A stretch of 64,000 bases of DNA from an uncultured Spartobacteria bacterium. Lineage in GTDB: Bacteria; Verrucomicrobiota; Verrucomicrobiia; Chthoniobacterales; Chthoniobacteraceae. Every line of letters begins with the position of its first letter. Positions within the stretch are counted from its first letter, which is position 1. The position numbers were made by a program, and so were the translations under genes. Positions 45,437 to 54,270 of the stretch are shown one piece after another. The notes beneath the pieces are model-generated. The model saw only the letters and a list, made by a program, of their open reading frames with translations. It was not told where the DNA came from and did not search any database. The stretch is taken from NCBI GenBank assembly GCA_903919125.1, contig CAIXGS010000052.1, positions 1 to 64,000 on the forward strand. Reading direction: 5' to 3'.

Positions 45437-47509
45437 TTAAGGACGAAGTTTTATCCGATTGTCATCTGGATTCGGGAGGATATTTGGAGGCGTATTGATA
45501 TGCTTTCGCTTGATCGATGATGCAAACTGCACAGCGGCTGATAATTCACGCTTCTCCCAAGCCCAGCCGTCTTGAGGATGACTGCCATTCTCCAAACCAA
45601 GCTCAAGATCAGACTCCATTTGTTCTAGCGGGATACAACCTGGGTCGGCGGTAGCGGCGAGTCTAAAGTCTGTAAGAGCTTCGGAATAAAAGCCTAGCTG
45701 CGTGTTCGCCAAGCCCCTTATGATAAGATATCTAGCTTGAACTTTAGGTGAATCATTAACCCCCACCAGCGCTAGGTTAATCTGGGAAAGAGCCTGACCG
45801 CCACGCTTCTGTTTGAGCTGCGCCAAAGCGTCCTCAAAGTTGCGCAGGGAAGTGGCCCGCAACTGAAATACAATTTGCTCCAGTTGCTGATTCTTCCGCT
45901 TCAAATCTTGGTTGGCACTGGCTAATTCCGACTCATTTCTTCGCAACGCCCTCCGATCTGCAGAGATACGCCCTAAAAAATAAGTCAGCAACACTTGCGA
46001 AAACACTAAAAAACACACCGCAACCACGGCCTCCCTGCGCCTGCGCCCTAGAAGCAACTGTAATTGCCGAAAAAAACCAGCCTTCTCCGCCGAAGGCGCA
46101 AAGCCGTTTTGGTACGCCAGAAGATCCCTCTGAAAGGCATCCATGGTTTGGTAGCGATTTTGCACGTTGTACTGCATTGCCTTTTCCACAATTGCCACCA
46201 ATCCCTCTGGCGGCTTGCCTCCAGGACAATGCAGCAGAGCCGGCGCAGATGCCCCATTTTTCCCAAGTTGCCGCACCCTTTCCTCCAAGGGAACCCAACG
46301 CCCCGCACAGATTTTCTGCAGTACCGCATCCAAATCATGCAACTCCAGCGGCAATCTTAATGAGATAATGTTATACAATATCACCCCCATCACGAAGACG
46401 TCCGAGCGCACGTCTAGGGGCGCATTCCCTGCGGCCTGCTCCGGTGACAAAAAAGGAGGCGTGCCAACCACCGCACCGTCGAGGGTCTCAAACCGGCCCT
46501 CTGATGGCAGGATAATTTTGGGCAAACTCCTCTCCTCCGCACCCACCGCCTCAGGTCCCTCCGCAATGCGCCGCGCCAGCCCCCAGTCCATCACCAATAC
46601 TTCCCCGAAAGCGCCAATCATAATGTTTGCCGGTTTCAAGTCCCGGTGCACCACTCCTTGGGCATGCGCAAAAGCAATGGCATCGGCGACCTTCATGAAA
46701 ACCGTCAGCAGCGCAGGCAAAGGATACTGAGCACACATCTGGGCATCCCCCGCCTTCAGCCCCTCCAGCACCTCCTCCAGCGTCCGGCCACGGACATGCT
46801 TCATCGTGTAAAACACTTGTGCATCAGCCCCAACCCCAAGCTGATACACTGGAATAATATTAGGATGCTCCAGCTGCCCAGTGAGTTGCGCCTCACTTAC
46901 AAATCGCAACAGTTTGTCCGCCGAAAACTCATTCCCAGGACGCAACACCTTCATCGCCACAGACCGGTGAATCCGTAAATCTCTAGCAGCGAGGACAAGC
47001 CCCATCCCTCCTTGCCCCAATGTATTCGTCACCTGATGCGGTTCCTGCAGCAATTCACTGCGAATGCCCTCCAGCCCTAAAGTCGGATCGGAAAGCTCCG
47101 CTGCGATCTGGACGCGACTCTCCTCATCAAACTCAAAGTAGAAACGCGCAGCTCCCAAATGAACCTCAGTTTTTTGGTAAATCGGCGTGGGCAAACGAAT
47201 CTGCGCACCGCCAATAAAAACTCCACCTGTATTCTCCAAATCCTCCACCAACAGACGATGCCCGTGAAAGGAAAGCCGCAAATGCATCCCCGCAACTCGC
47301 TCTGCATGAATGGGTAAATGGCAACTGTCATCCCGGCCCAACAAGTAAATCCCGGGTTGAATGGAATAAATCGCTACGGGTTCCGCCCCCACAAAGACAT
47401 GGATCTCCGCCTTAACAAAAGTCTCTCCGAAAAGTTGCGTCGTCGGCCCCACCCCTGAAGACGCCGACATCCATGTTGCCGGTTTTGAAGAAGGAGGAGA
47501 TTTTGTCAT
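45437..47509 (-). CDS. FHA-domain Ser/Thr kinase with membrane span and TPR-like tail
   Basis: This 690-residue protein has an N-terminal FHA domain (residues 36-125, YLLGRDDSCHLPI), which reads phosphothreonine. The kinase domain (160-470) has GQGGMG, Lys187, Glu206 and HRDLKPAN (288-295). DWG (308-310) stands in place of DFG, a common PVC-type variant that retains the metal-binding Asp. GTPPFLSPEQA serves as the activation-loop end. It is likely active, in contrast to the pseudokinase at 23042. A membrane span lies near residues 495-520, followed by a coiled coil (ASANQDLKRKNQQLEQ) and TPR-like helices in a predicted extracytoplasmic tail. Confidence 0.9.
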   Translation of the reverse strand: MTKSPPSSKPATWMSASSGVGPTTQLFGETFVKAEIHVFVGAEPVAIYSIQPGIYLLGRDDSCHLPIHAERVAGMHLRLSFHGHRLLVEDLENTGGVFIGGAQIRLPTPIYQKTEVHLGAARFYFEFDEESRVQIAAELSDPTLGLEGIRSELLQEPHQVTNTLGQGGMGLVLAARDLRIHRSVAMKVLRPGNEFSADKLLRFVSEAQLTGQLEHPNIIPVYQLGVGADAQVFYTMKHVRGRTLEEVLEGLKAGDAQMCAQYPLPALLTVFMKVADAIAFAHAQGVVHRDLKPANIMIGAFGEVLVMDWGLARRIAEGPEAVGAEERSLPKIILPSEGRFETLDGAVVGTPPFLSPEQAAGNAPLDVRSDVFVMGVILYNIISLRLPLELHDLDAVLQKICAGRWVPLEERVRQLGKNGASAPALLHCPGGKPPEGLVAIVEKAMQYNVQNRYQTMDAFQRDLLAYQNGFAPSAEKAGFFRQLQLLLGRRRREAVVAVCFLVFSQVLLTYFLGRISADRRALRRNESELASANQDLKRKNQQLEQIVFQLRATSLRNFEDALAQLKQKRGGQALSQINLALVGVNDSPKVQARYLIIRGLANTQLGFYSEALTDFRLAATADPGCIPLEQMESDLELGLENGSHPQDGWAWEKRELSAAVQFASSIKRKHINTPPNILPNPDDNRIKLRP

Positions 47510-47656
47510 GGGCCTGCTCTCGCTCCTTATCTGTAAGTCAAACCCGTAGTTGGTTCAGCTAAAAATCACAGCCAACCCACGTCGTACTGAAACCCCGCAC
47601 TTTGTGAAACTTTGTTTGGAAAAAATAGAAAAACCCCGTCACGCGAGAAAATAAGA

Positions 47657-47671
47657 TTCCAAGCCTTGGAA
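47657..47671. promoter_or_regulatory. 15-bp perfect palindrome between lipoprotein and kinase genes
   Basis: TTCCAAG and CTTGGAA flank one central base. On the minus strand it precedes a T-rich stretch, so it could be a weak terminator for the lipoprotein gene or an operator for the kinase gene. Confidence 0.4.
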
Positions 47672-47703
47672 CGCCTGAAACTTTTGCTTGCGACAGCGCT
47701 GTT

Positions 47704-48324
47704 CTAAAGGCCCGGAAGCATTGCGGGTGCGGCCGGCTTCGGAGCGGAAGCGGGAGCGGGAGCCGCTCCTGAAGACATACCTCCGTCCATGGACGCACCC
47801 ATCATGCCACCGCTCATCGTCGAGGCTGGCGCGGGAGCTGCCCCAGACATTGAACTGCCTGACATCGAACTACCCGACATGCTCGAATCCAAACCAGGGA
47901 TGCTCCCCGAGGACATGGATGAGGCCCCAGAAGACATCGAATCGAGTCCAGGTATTGACGACGACCCGCCCATACCGCCTGCACCTACCGGAGGAAGCCC
48001 GCCCAATCCTGAATCTAATTTCAACGCTGGGGAATCCGTGGCCATACGATCGGCATTCACCTTTTCTGAATTCCTCGCCGCCAAACTCAGCCTCTCGGCC
48101 TCGCCTCGCTGCCTATCCACCTCTGCACGCGCAAGAGCCTGCTGCTCATAGGGTTGAAATGTATAGCTAGATTTAATCTGGTTATTCCCAGCGGAATCTT
48201 TCACCACCATGAACTTCGTCTTCTGGTAGGAGTAATTATTCGAGTAAATCGTGTCGCAACCGCTAAACACCAGCAGCAGCGGGCTGACTAAAAGCAATGC
48301 AGCGGAGGGGAGAGATCGGCTCAT
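47704..48324 (-). CDS. Lipoprotein with Ser/Met/Gly low-complexity tail
   Basis: This 206-residue protein has a type II signal peptide (LLLVFSGC, Cys23). The first part is a helix-rich globular segment (QPYEQQALARAEVDRQRGEAERL). The second half is Ser/Gly/Met/Ala/Pro-rich with SSMSG units and repeats of SIPGLDS. No domain is recognised. Tandem repeats make it a fast-evolving surface or periplasmic protein. Confidence 0.72.
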   Translation of the reverse strand: MSRSLPSAALLLVSPLLLVFSGCDTIYSNNYSYQKTKFMVVKDSAGNNQIKSSYTFQPYEQQALARAEVDRQRGEAERLSLAARNSEKVNADRMATDSPALKLDSGLGGLPPVGAGGMGGSSSIPGLDSMSSGASSMSSGSIPGLDSSMSGSSMSGSSMSGAAPAPASTMSGGMMGASMDGGMSSGAAPAPASAPKPAAPAMLPGL

Positions 48325-48401
48325 ACCTCTCAGAGTAGCAACTTGAACCGCAGGGTCAATTCTCGAAAATGCTCCGCGGCCTCAATGGTCCCTCTCAAAA
48401 T

Positions 48402-48698
48402 TCATTTTCTGAGCTTTGCCAAATATTTCTCCGGATTCGCGTGAAATTTTCGCACGCAGGGCCCGCAGCAAAAGCGCAATTCCTGTCCGTTGTAGACCTC
48501 CACACGGGTGTCTCCCATGGAGTCCAAATCATTTCCAGTCACCAAGCAAACTTTGAGTGGATAGGGTGTTACGCTAGAGGTAGTTTTCGATGTGGCACAG
48601 GCTCCTAAAAGCAGCGTGAGGCAGGTTACACCCAAGCAACGGGTGAGTCTGTGTAGAGAAGGTTGAGTGGAGAGCTTGGGATTCGTGATCAGGTTCAT
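48402..48698 (-). CDS. YHS/TRASH-like metal-binding lipoprotein
   Basis: This 98-residue lipoprotein (lipobox LLGAC, Cys34) has a small metal-binding domain: KVCLVTGNDL with Cys51, RFCCGPCVRKF with Cys77, Cys78 and Cys81, and the family ending FHANPEKYLAKL. Such YHS/TRASH modules bind Cu or Zn. It lies next to the multicopper oxidase on the same strand, so copper sensing or scavenging in the periplasm is likely. Confidence 0.75.
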   Translation of the reverse strand: MNLITNPKLSTQPSLHRLTRCLGVTCLTLLLGACATSKTTSSVTPYPLKVCLVTGNDLDSMGDTRVEVYNGQELRFCCGPCVRKFHANPEKYLAKLRK

Positions 48699-48749
48699 AC
48701 TTTAAGTTGGTTTAATGCAATTAACTGCGGAGTAGGATTTTTTGAGGAC

Positions 48750-50957
48750 TCAAAATCGAAAGGACAAACCGGCGCCAAAGCCGTAGTCAGTGTGGAACGC
48801 GGCGCTCAGAGCGACCGCTTTAGAGAGGGTGTAGTCGGCACGGACGGCCTCCTGCCAACGCTGGCGAGTGTCGTACTGGCCTCGCACCTGGACGCTCAAT
48901 CGGGAGGTTAGCTGAAAATCTTTACTGAGCATGATACGGACCGCCCCCTTGGCATCCACCGTGGCCATCCCCATTACCAAATAGGGGAGACGATACCACC
49001 CGCCAGCCAAAGGCCGATTGCCGCCGGGATGCATATTACTCAAACGCATCCCACCCACTACACCAAGATTGCTGCTGAGCACGTGTTCCCCCAGCGCATC
49101 CACTTCATACTCAGTGAGTCCGTCGGTGTGCCGCCAGCCCAGCTCCCATGGCACCAGCAAGCTGTTGCGCCCCTGCTGAATCCGCGCCTGCCCACTGGAC
49201 ATATTAGAAAGCGCGTTGAAATCTGCAAACGCATAGCGCATGTCCATCCCGTGTTCGCCCATCATCGGCTTCTCACTCGCCGGACCATAATGCATAACGC
49301 ACCCCATCCCCTCCATCATGTGATACAGCACATGGCAATGAAACAACCAGTCGCCCTCCTCGTTGGCCTCAAATTCAATCACCCGACGACTCATGGGCGG
49401 CACGTCTACAGTGTGCTTGAGCGGCGAGTAATCGCCCTGCCCATTTAGCAACCGGAAGAAGTGCCCGTGAAGATGCATCGGGTGGTGCATCATGGTGTCG
49501 TTAATTAACTCCAAGCGAAGCACCTCACCGCGTTTAACCGGGATAGTGCTCTCCTCGCTCATCGTTTTCTGGTTCAAGGACCAAACGTATCGCTGCATAT
49601 CGCCAGTCAGATGCAGCGCCAGCGTGCGCCGAGGCAGTGACTCTGCCACCGCGGTAGACTGCAAAGCACGCAGTTGGCGATAGGGCGGAAGTGGCCGCTC
49701 CATACACGTCTTACAAATCCCGGCCTGTCCGCCCGCCCCTCTTGAGTGCGCACCCGAGCTAGCCGACTTTTCTTCAAGCGGTTGCGCAAGGTCGCCCTCC
49801 TCCAAAGCCGGCATCAACACCTCGTCCATGTCATACAGATTTGGGCGCGGCACGGCAGGCGCCTCATGCAAAGGACCGCTTCCCACCAAAGCAGACGCGG
49901 AGCCCGTCCCGTCGTGCGCCGTCGCCCTAATCTCCCAGCTTCCAGTAGGCGGGACTTTCACCAAAACATCGTACGTTTCCGCTATCCCGATCAGCAGGCG
50001 CTTAACGCCAATCGGCTCCACTGCAAGGCCATCTGCGGCAACAATCGTTAAGGGGCCTGTCGCGGATTCCACATAAAAGTAGCTGGAGGCGGAGGCGTTG
50101 ATGACACGCAGCCGGATCGTCTCCCCCGGTTTTCCCTCCACGTGAAAGCGGCGCTGACCATTGACCAGGAATGCGTCGTAAGCTACGTCCGCCACATCCA
50201 TTGGGGGAAGGCGCGCACCTTCCCGCTTCACATACTGTCCCAAAAAGCCCGCGCGGACTGCTCCAAGCAGCGACTGGGGCGCCCCTTTTTGGATCGAATA
50301 CCAGTTCGATCCGCGCTTCAAAGTGCGCAGCACCTCCTCCGGACTTTCATTAGTCCAATCATTCAACACCACCACCTGATCGCGGTCTGAGTGGAAGGTA
50401 TCCGGTTTGCGAGGCAGCACGACGATGGAGCCCAAAACCCCGCGTTGTTCCTGCATCCCGGTATGGGAATGGTACCAGTACGTTCCACTTTGCCGCACCG
50501 GGAACTCGTAAGTAAACGTTCCTCCAGGCGGCACAGGAGGCGTGGTCAAATGCGGCACTCCGTCCTGATCGTTGGGGAGGAGCAGCCCGTGCCAGTGGAG
50601 GGACGTCTCATCGTGCGTCAGACTGTTGTGAAGGCGAATGCGCGCCACATCACCTTCGTTAAACCGCAGGGTGGGGCCGGGAAATTCGCCGTTGATTGTG
50701 AGAACGCGCACCGACTTGCCTGCGGGGGAGAGCACCTGCTCCGCAACCTCGAGGTCGTATTCCACCACGCGACCAGTCGCCTGCAATGCTCGGCGGCCAG
50801 TCGGGGCGGGGGTGTGCGAATCAGCGGAATTGCGACGCTCCGACTTCGCGGACATCGCAGCAGGTTCGTGCGCTAGTCCAGAGACGGTTAAGGAACTGAA
50901 CAGCATTAAACTGAACAGGAAGCCTGTTAGAGAATGGGTGAAAAAGAAGTAGTTCAT
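48750..50957 (-). CDS. Multicopper oxidase (CopA-like) fused to a C-terminal beta-rich domain
   Basis: This protein of about 735 residues oxidises Cu(I) or phenolics in the periplasm. The signal peptide is TGFLFSLMLFSSLTVSGLA. All four copper-binding motifs are visible: HWHGLLLP (121-124), WYHSHTG (163-165), HPMHLHGHF (about 490) and HCHVLYHMMEGM (about 540). After about residue 555 comes a 180-residue segment absent from ordinary CopA. It is rich in alternating hydrophobic/polar strands (RLSVQVRGQYDTRQ; AVALSAAFHTDYGFG) and ends in Phe, as outer-membrane barrels do. This may be a CopA-CopB fusion. The ATG at 50957 is preferred; the frame continues upstream. Confidence 0.85.
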   Translation of the reverse strand: MNYFFFTHSLTGFLFSLMLFSSLTVSGLAHEPAAMSAKSERRNSADSHTPAPTGRRALQATGRVVEYDLEVAEQVLSPAGKSVRVLTINGEFPGPTLRFNEGDVARIRLHNSLTHDETSLHWHGLLLPNDQDGVPHLTTPPVPPGGTFTYEFPVRQSGTYWYHSHTGMQEQRGVLGSIVVLPRKPDTFHSDRDQVVVLNDWTNESPEEVLRTLKRGSNWYSIQKGAPQSLLGAVRAGFLGQYVKREGARLPPMDVADVAYDAFLVNGQRRFHVEGKPGETIRLRVINASASSYFYVESATGPLTIVAADGLAVEPIGVKRLLIGIAETYDVLVKVPPTGSWEIRATAHDGTGSASALVGSGPLHEAPAVPRPNLYDMDEVLMPALEEGDLAQPLEEKSASSGAHSRGAGGQAGICKTCMERPLPPYRQLRALQSTAVAESLPRRTLALHLTGDMQRYVWSLNQKTMSEESTIPVKRGEVLRLELINDTMMHHPMHLHGHFFRLLNGQGDYSPLKHTVDVPPMSRRVIEFEANEEGDWLFHCHVLYHMMEGMGCVMHYGPASEKPMMGEHGMDMRYAFADFNALSNMSSGQARIQQGRNSLLVPWELGWRHTDGLTEYEVDALGEHVLSSNLGVVGGMRLSNMHPGGNRPLAGGWYRLPYLVMGMATVDAKGAVRIMLSKDFQLTSRLSVQVRGQYDTRQRWQEAVRADYTLSKAVALSAAFHTDYGFGAGLSFRF

Positions 50958-51120
50958 TGAAAAATGGGTTGAAAAAGGCGCGCGTTGATAAAACGCGCAA
51001 ACATCTGCTGAATGGGCCGCTCTCCACATTGCGCCAATGCGCCTAGGGGGTGCCAATGAAGGCAATTCGTCACCGCCAGATCAGTGGGCGGGACACAAGT
51101 CGTCTCTGAGCGAGATCAAC

Positions 51121-51870
51121 TCAGAGTAAAAAACTGCAATGCAACACCTCAACCGCCTCCCCCACGACCCGATGAACCACACGGTACGCTCCCCTTTGGG
51201 CTCGCACACTCGCCAAGATTCGGGCTTCGCCGACCAACTGCGGATCCCAGCAGCGCCGCGTGAATCCCGGTTCCATCCGAAAGGTCGTCCAAGAAAGTTC
51301 AGGCACCATCCCGCCTGAAGGCGCCGAAGCAGGCGGCACAACGGGTTCCAATGTTGGTAAATCCACTTTTATGACACAACAGCAAGCGGCACTTTCCCCT
51401 TGAAGCCCCACCTCCGACATTACGCCAATCCCTTCGATGCGTTGCAAAGCCCCTTCAAAAGCTTCGCGGGCTTCTGGTTGACGGCGACAACACGACAAAC
51501 CGCACTCACTCAAAACTGGCCTCGCCTCCTCAAGAGCAAGCACAGCACAACAAGAGAGCGCAGGCCGAGTGATCTCACGTACCCTCCCGTCGCAATGACC
51601 CTGAGCGTGAAAACCACCCACGCCACCTCGGGCCCCCAGGGAGTCTAGATTCCACTGCGCGACAGAAGCTCCAAAATCAGTCTCCTTTTTGTCGGGAGCC
51701 TCGACCACCGCGTGCGCTTCCGCTCCTTTGTATGATGTCGTCCGCAACCCTTCCTGCAACCCTTCAGCGTGCACTCCGTGGGAAAAAGCCGGTTGCCAAG
51801 CCCCTTGAAGCAAAAGCAACAAGAGGGCCCACGTTTTGAAAAGTCGCAAGAGTACGGGTGGTGTTCCCAT
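51121..51870 (-). CDS. Exported cysteine-rich protein of unknown function
   Basis: This 249-residue protein starts with a signal sequence (LFKTWALLLLLLQGAWQPAFS). The mature part has 11 cysteines in clusters (Cys107-108, Cys123, Cys127-128, Cys163-165, Cys207 and Cys245) with several His. The clustering next to copper genes suggests metal binding. I do not recognise the family. It lies 163 bases upstream of the multicopper oxidase and has the same orientation. Confidence 0.6.
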   Translation of the reverse strand: MGTPPVLLRLFKTWALLLLLLQGAWQPAFSHGVHAEGLQEGLRTTSYKGAEAHAVVEAPDKKETDFGASVAQWNLDSLGARGGVGGFHAQGHCDGRVREITRPALSCCAVLALEEARPVLSECGLSCCRRQPEAREAFEGALQRIEGIGVMSEVGLQGESAACCCVIKVDLPTLEPVVPPASAPSGGMVPELSWTTFRMEPGFTRRCWDPQLVGEARILASVRAQRGAYRVVHRVVGEAVEVLHCSFLL

Positions 51871-51932
51871 ATTTTTATAATCCCAGATCTTCCTTACTTA
51901 TAGGCTTAGCAGGCAAATGAGCTCTGGCAACT

Positions 51933-51968
51933 GTGGACGTCCGTGGCGGGGTGAGTGGACGTCCGTAG
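51933..51968. promoter_or_regulatory. Pair of GGACGTCC palindromic boxes, candidate operator
   Basis: GGACGTCC occurs at 51935-51942 and 51957-51964 inside two longer direct repeats (GTGGACGTCCGTGGC and GTGGACGTCCGTAGC). The 22-base spacing is about two helical turns. The position upstream of the Cys-rich gene suggests control of the copper cluster. Confidence 0.45.
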
Positions 51969-52150
51969 CAAGGCAATCTCAAACCGTCCTTAGACGGAGG
52001 TTACCCAGATCGCCCCACATTTTCCCGAATTCTCCAAAAATTTAGATTATTTCTGAATTCTGATCTTATTTTCCTCAGGTCACACAACCGAGGCAGCTGG
52101 AACCCGCGATAGATAGGGTGGAAACCGCAACATTACATGGGTGTGTTTCC

Positions 52151-52184
52151 GCGGGCGCGTCGACAGGGGTGGCGACGCGCCCGC
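52151..52184. promoter_or_regulatory. Strong 12-bp stem-loop upstream of argB
   Basis: GCGGGCGCGTCG (52151-52162) and CGACGCGCCCGC (52173-52184) pair perfectly around a 10-base loop. GTGTG and CACAC lie just outside. No T-tract follows. It could be an attenuator, a roadblock or a recombination-type site. Confidence 0.5.
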
Positions 52185-52273
52185 ATCCTCACACTCGTGC
52201 AGGGTATCGAAATTTTCAAATACTTTTGAGTTTCCACCCGCCGTTGGCTCGGCTCAGTTGATGAGGTTTCGTT

Positions 52274-53146
52274 ATGCCATCGCCCACCCACTCCCGCATG
52301 GAGGCCCTCATCGAGGCGCTTCCTTATCTTCAAAAGTATCGAGGCCAGATATTTGTCATCAAATATGGCGGCAGCGCCATGGAAGATGAGGCCATCGTAG
52401 CCAGCATGTTGCAGGACGTGGTGTTTTTAGAGGCGGTGGGCATCAACCCCGTTTTAATCCATGGAGGCGGCAAGGCGATCACCCATCGCATGACAGAGGC
52501 GGGTCTAGCGGCGCGCTTCGTCAACGGCCTGCGAGTCACCAGCGCTGAAGCGGTGCAAATCGTTGAAAACGTTCTTGATACCGTTATCAATCCAAGCATC
52601 GTCAGCCACCTCAACGCCAACGGCGGGCGCGCCGTGGGCATCCCCGGCAAACGGGTGCTTCTGGGAAAAAAGCTCGCACCGCAGGAAGACCGCGGCGAAT
52701 TGGTGGACCTCGGCTTCGTCGGCGAAGTCGTCGACGTGCGCCTCGACGAAATCGAGCGCGCCATCGCGGCAGAAGCCGTCCCAGTGATTTCGCCGCTGGC
52801 TCAAGACGCCTCCGGTGCCTCGCTCAACATTAACGCCGACATCGCCGCTGGCACTGTCGCAGGCGGCTTGCGCGCAGCCAAGATGATCTACCTCTCGGAC
52901 GTCCCCGGCATCATGCGCGACCATCTTGACCCGAGCACGCTAATCGCTTCGGTCAATCGCGCCCAAATCGAGCAACTCGTCTCCCAAGGCATCATCGCTG
53001 GAGGGATGCTGCCCAAGGTGCACTCCGCATTGAATGCCCTACAACGCGGGGTGCGCAAGGTGCACTTTATCGACGGTCGCCAGCCCCACGCCCTGCTCCA
53101 AGAGATCTTCACCGATGCCGGCATTGGCACCGAAATCGTGCGGTAA
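52274..53146 (+). CDS. argB: Acetylglutamate kinase
   Basis: This 290-residue amino-acid kinase phosphorylates N-acetylglutamate in arginine synthesis. Motifs: IKYGGSAM (ATP site), LIHGGGKAIT, GLRVTSAEAVQIVENVL, and the C-terminal GIIAGGMLPKVHSALNAL. The first 10 residues are an extra leader, with MEALIEALPYLQKYRGQ as the usual family start at Met9 (52298). The N-terminal helix responsible for arginine feedback may be partly present. No other arg genes lie alongside; carB is 4 kb away. Confidence 0.95.
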   Translation: MPSPTHSRMEALIEALPYLQKYRGQIFVIKYGGSAMEDEAIVASMLQDVVFLEAVGINPVLIHGGGKAITHRMTEAGLAARFVNGLRVTSAEAVQIVENVLDTVINPSIVSHLNANGGRAVGIPGKRVLLGKKLAPQEDRGELVDLGFVGEVVDVRLDEIERAIAAEAVPVISPLAQDASGASLNINADIAAGTVAGGLRAAKMIYLSDVPGIMRDHLDPSTLIASVNRAQIEQLVSQGIIAGGMLPKVHSALNALQRGVRKVHFIDGRQPHALLQEIFTDAGIGTEIVR

Positions 53147-53178
53147 TAACCCGCAAGTTCCGCGTGGCGGCCAACTGT

Positions 53179-54270
53179 TTACCCAATCAAACGCAAGATT
53201 TCGCTGCGCTCCGCACGCGCTGAGATCACCTTTTCGCACTGTTCTTTGCCGACATCAGGGTCCTTCAACCCGTGCCCGGTGACCACACAAACAATTTTTG
53301 ATCCTTCAGGAAACTGAGCTGCATCGTAAGCACGAGCGCTCTTCGGATCCAGCGACTTCAACAAACCAGCGATACTCGAAGCGCTCGCGGGTTCGACAAA
53401 AATGCCCTCGTTCGACGCCAACCAGAACTGAGCTGCGAGAATTTCTTCATCCGTAACGATATCCACCGCGCCTCCGCTCTGAGCGATAGCGTCGTTGGCC
53501 TTATCCCAACTTGCCGGATTCCCAATTCGAATGGCGGTGGCCACGGTTTCAGGGCGCTCGATGACTTTCTGATGAAAAATGGGGGCGGATCCTGCGGCCT
53601 GAAAACCAAGCATCACAGGCATTCGGGTAGACTTTTTCAGTGCATAAAACTCCTGATAACCCAGCCAGTAAGCGCTGATATTACCCGCATTTCCAACGGG
53701 AAGAATATGCACATCCGGGGCGTCCCCGAGTTCTTCAATAATCTCGAAACTTGCCGTTTTCTGGCCCTGCAACCGGTGTGGATTAATGGAATTAACCACC
53801 GCGATAGGTTCCGTCTCGCCGATTTCGCGTACCAACCTCAGAGCGTCGTCAAAGTTGCCATCGATAGCCACCACTTTCGCCCCATACATAAAGGCCTGAA
53901 CCAGTTTTCCAAACGAGATTTTGCCTGCGGGAAGCAGCACGATACACGTCATGTTTGCACGGGCCGCGTAAGCCGCAGCCGCCGCGCTGGTGTTACCCGT
54001 CGAGGCGCAAATCACGGCGCGCGCCCCATCCTCCAAAGCCTTGGAGAGGGCCACCGTCATTCCACGATCCTTGAAGGAACCCGTCGGATTCAATCCCTCG
54101 TACTTGATGTACACCTCGCAACCACGCCCCACCTTGGCACTTAATTTGGGCGAATGTATCAAAGGCGTGGAGCCCTCGTTTAAGGAAACCACCGGCGTCG
54201 CCTCGGTTACGGGCAAATAGTCGCTGTAGCGGGCAATGACGCCTCGGTCGTGAAGAGTGCGAAAGCTCAT
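53179..54270 (-). CDS. thrC: Threonine synthase
   Basis: This 363-residue PLP enzyme converts O-phosphohomoserine to threonine. The PLP lysine is Lys67 in NPTGSFKDRGM. Other motifs: STGNTSAAAAAYAARA, LPVGNAGNISAYWLGY and GIFVEPASASSIAG. It matches the short class II type, not the long enterobacterial form. Its ATG (54268-54270) overlaps the hom stop by 4 bases. Confidence 0.94.
   Translation of the reverse strand: MSFRTLHDRGVIARYSDYLPVTEATPVVSLNEGSTPLIHSPKLSAKVGRGCEVYIKYEGLNPTGSFKDRGMTVALSKALEDGARAVICASTGNTSAAAAAYAARANMTCIVLLPAGKISFGKLVQAFMYGAKVVAIDGNFDDALRLVREIGETEPIAVVNSINPHRLQGQKTASFEIIEELGDAPDVHILPVGNAGNISAYWLGYQEFYALKKSTRMPVMLGFQAAGSAPIFHQKVIERPETVATAIRIGNPASWDKANDAIAQSGGAVDIVTDEEILAAQFWLASNEGIFVEPASASSIAGLLKSLDPKSARAYDAAQFPEGSKIVCVVTGHGLKDPDVGKEQCEKVISARAERSEILRLIG

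Larger units (their letters stand above)
51871..52273. other. Divergent intergenic region between copper cluster and argB
   Basis: These 403 bases contain no gene. They hold two GGACGTCC boxes, a CCGTC-CTTA-GACGG hairpin (51984-51997) and a strong 12-bp stem at 52151-52184. Confidence 0.5.
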
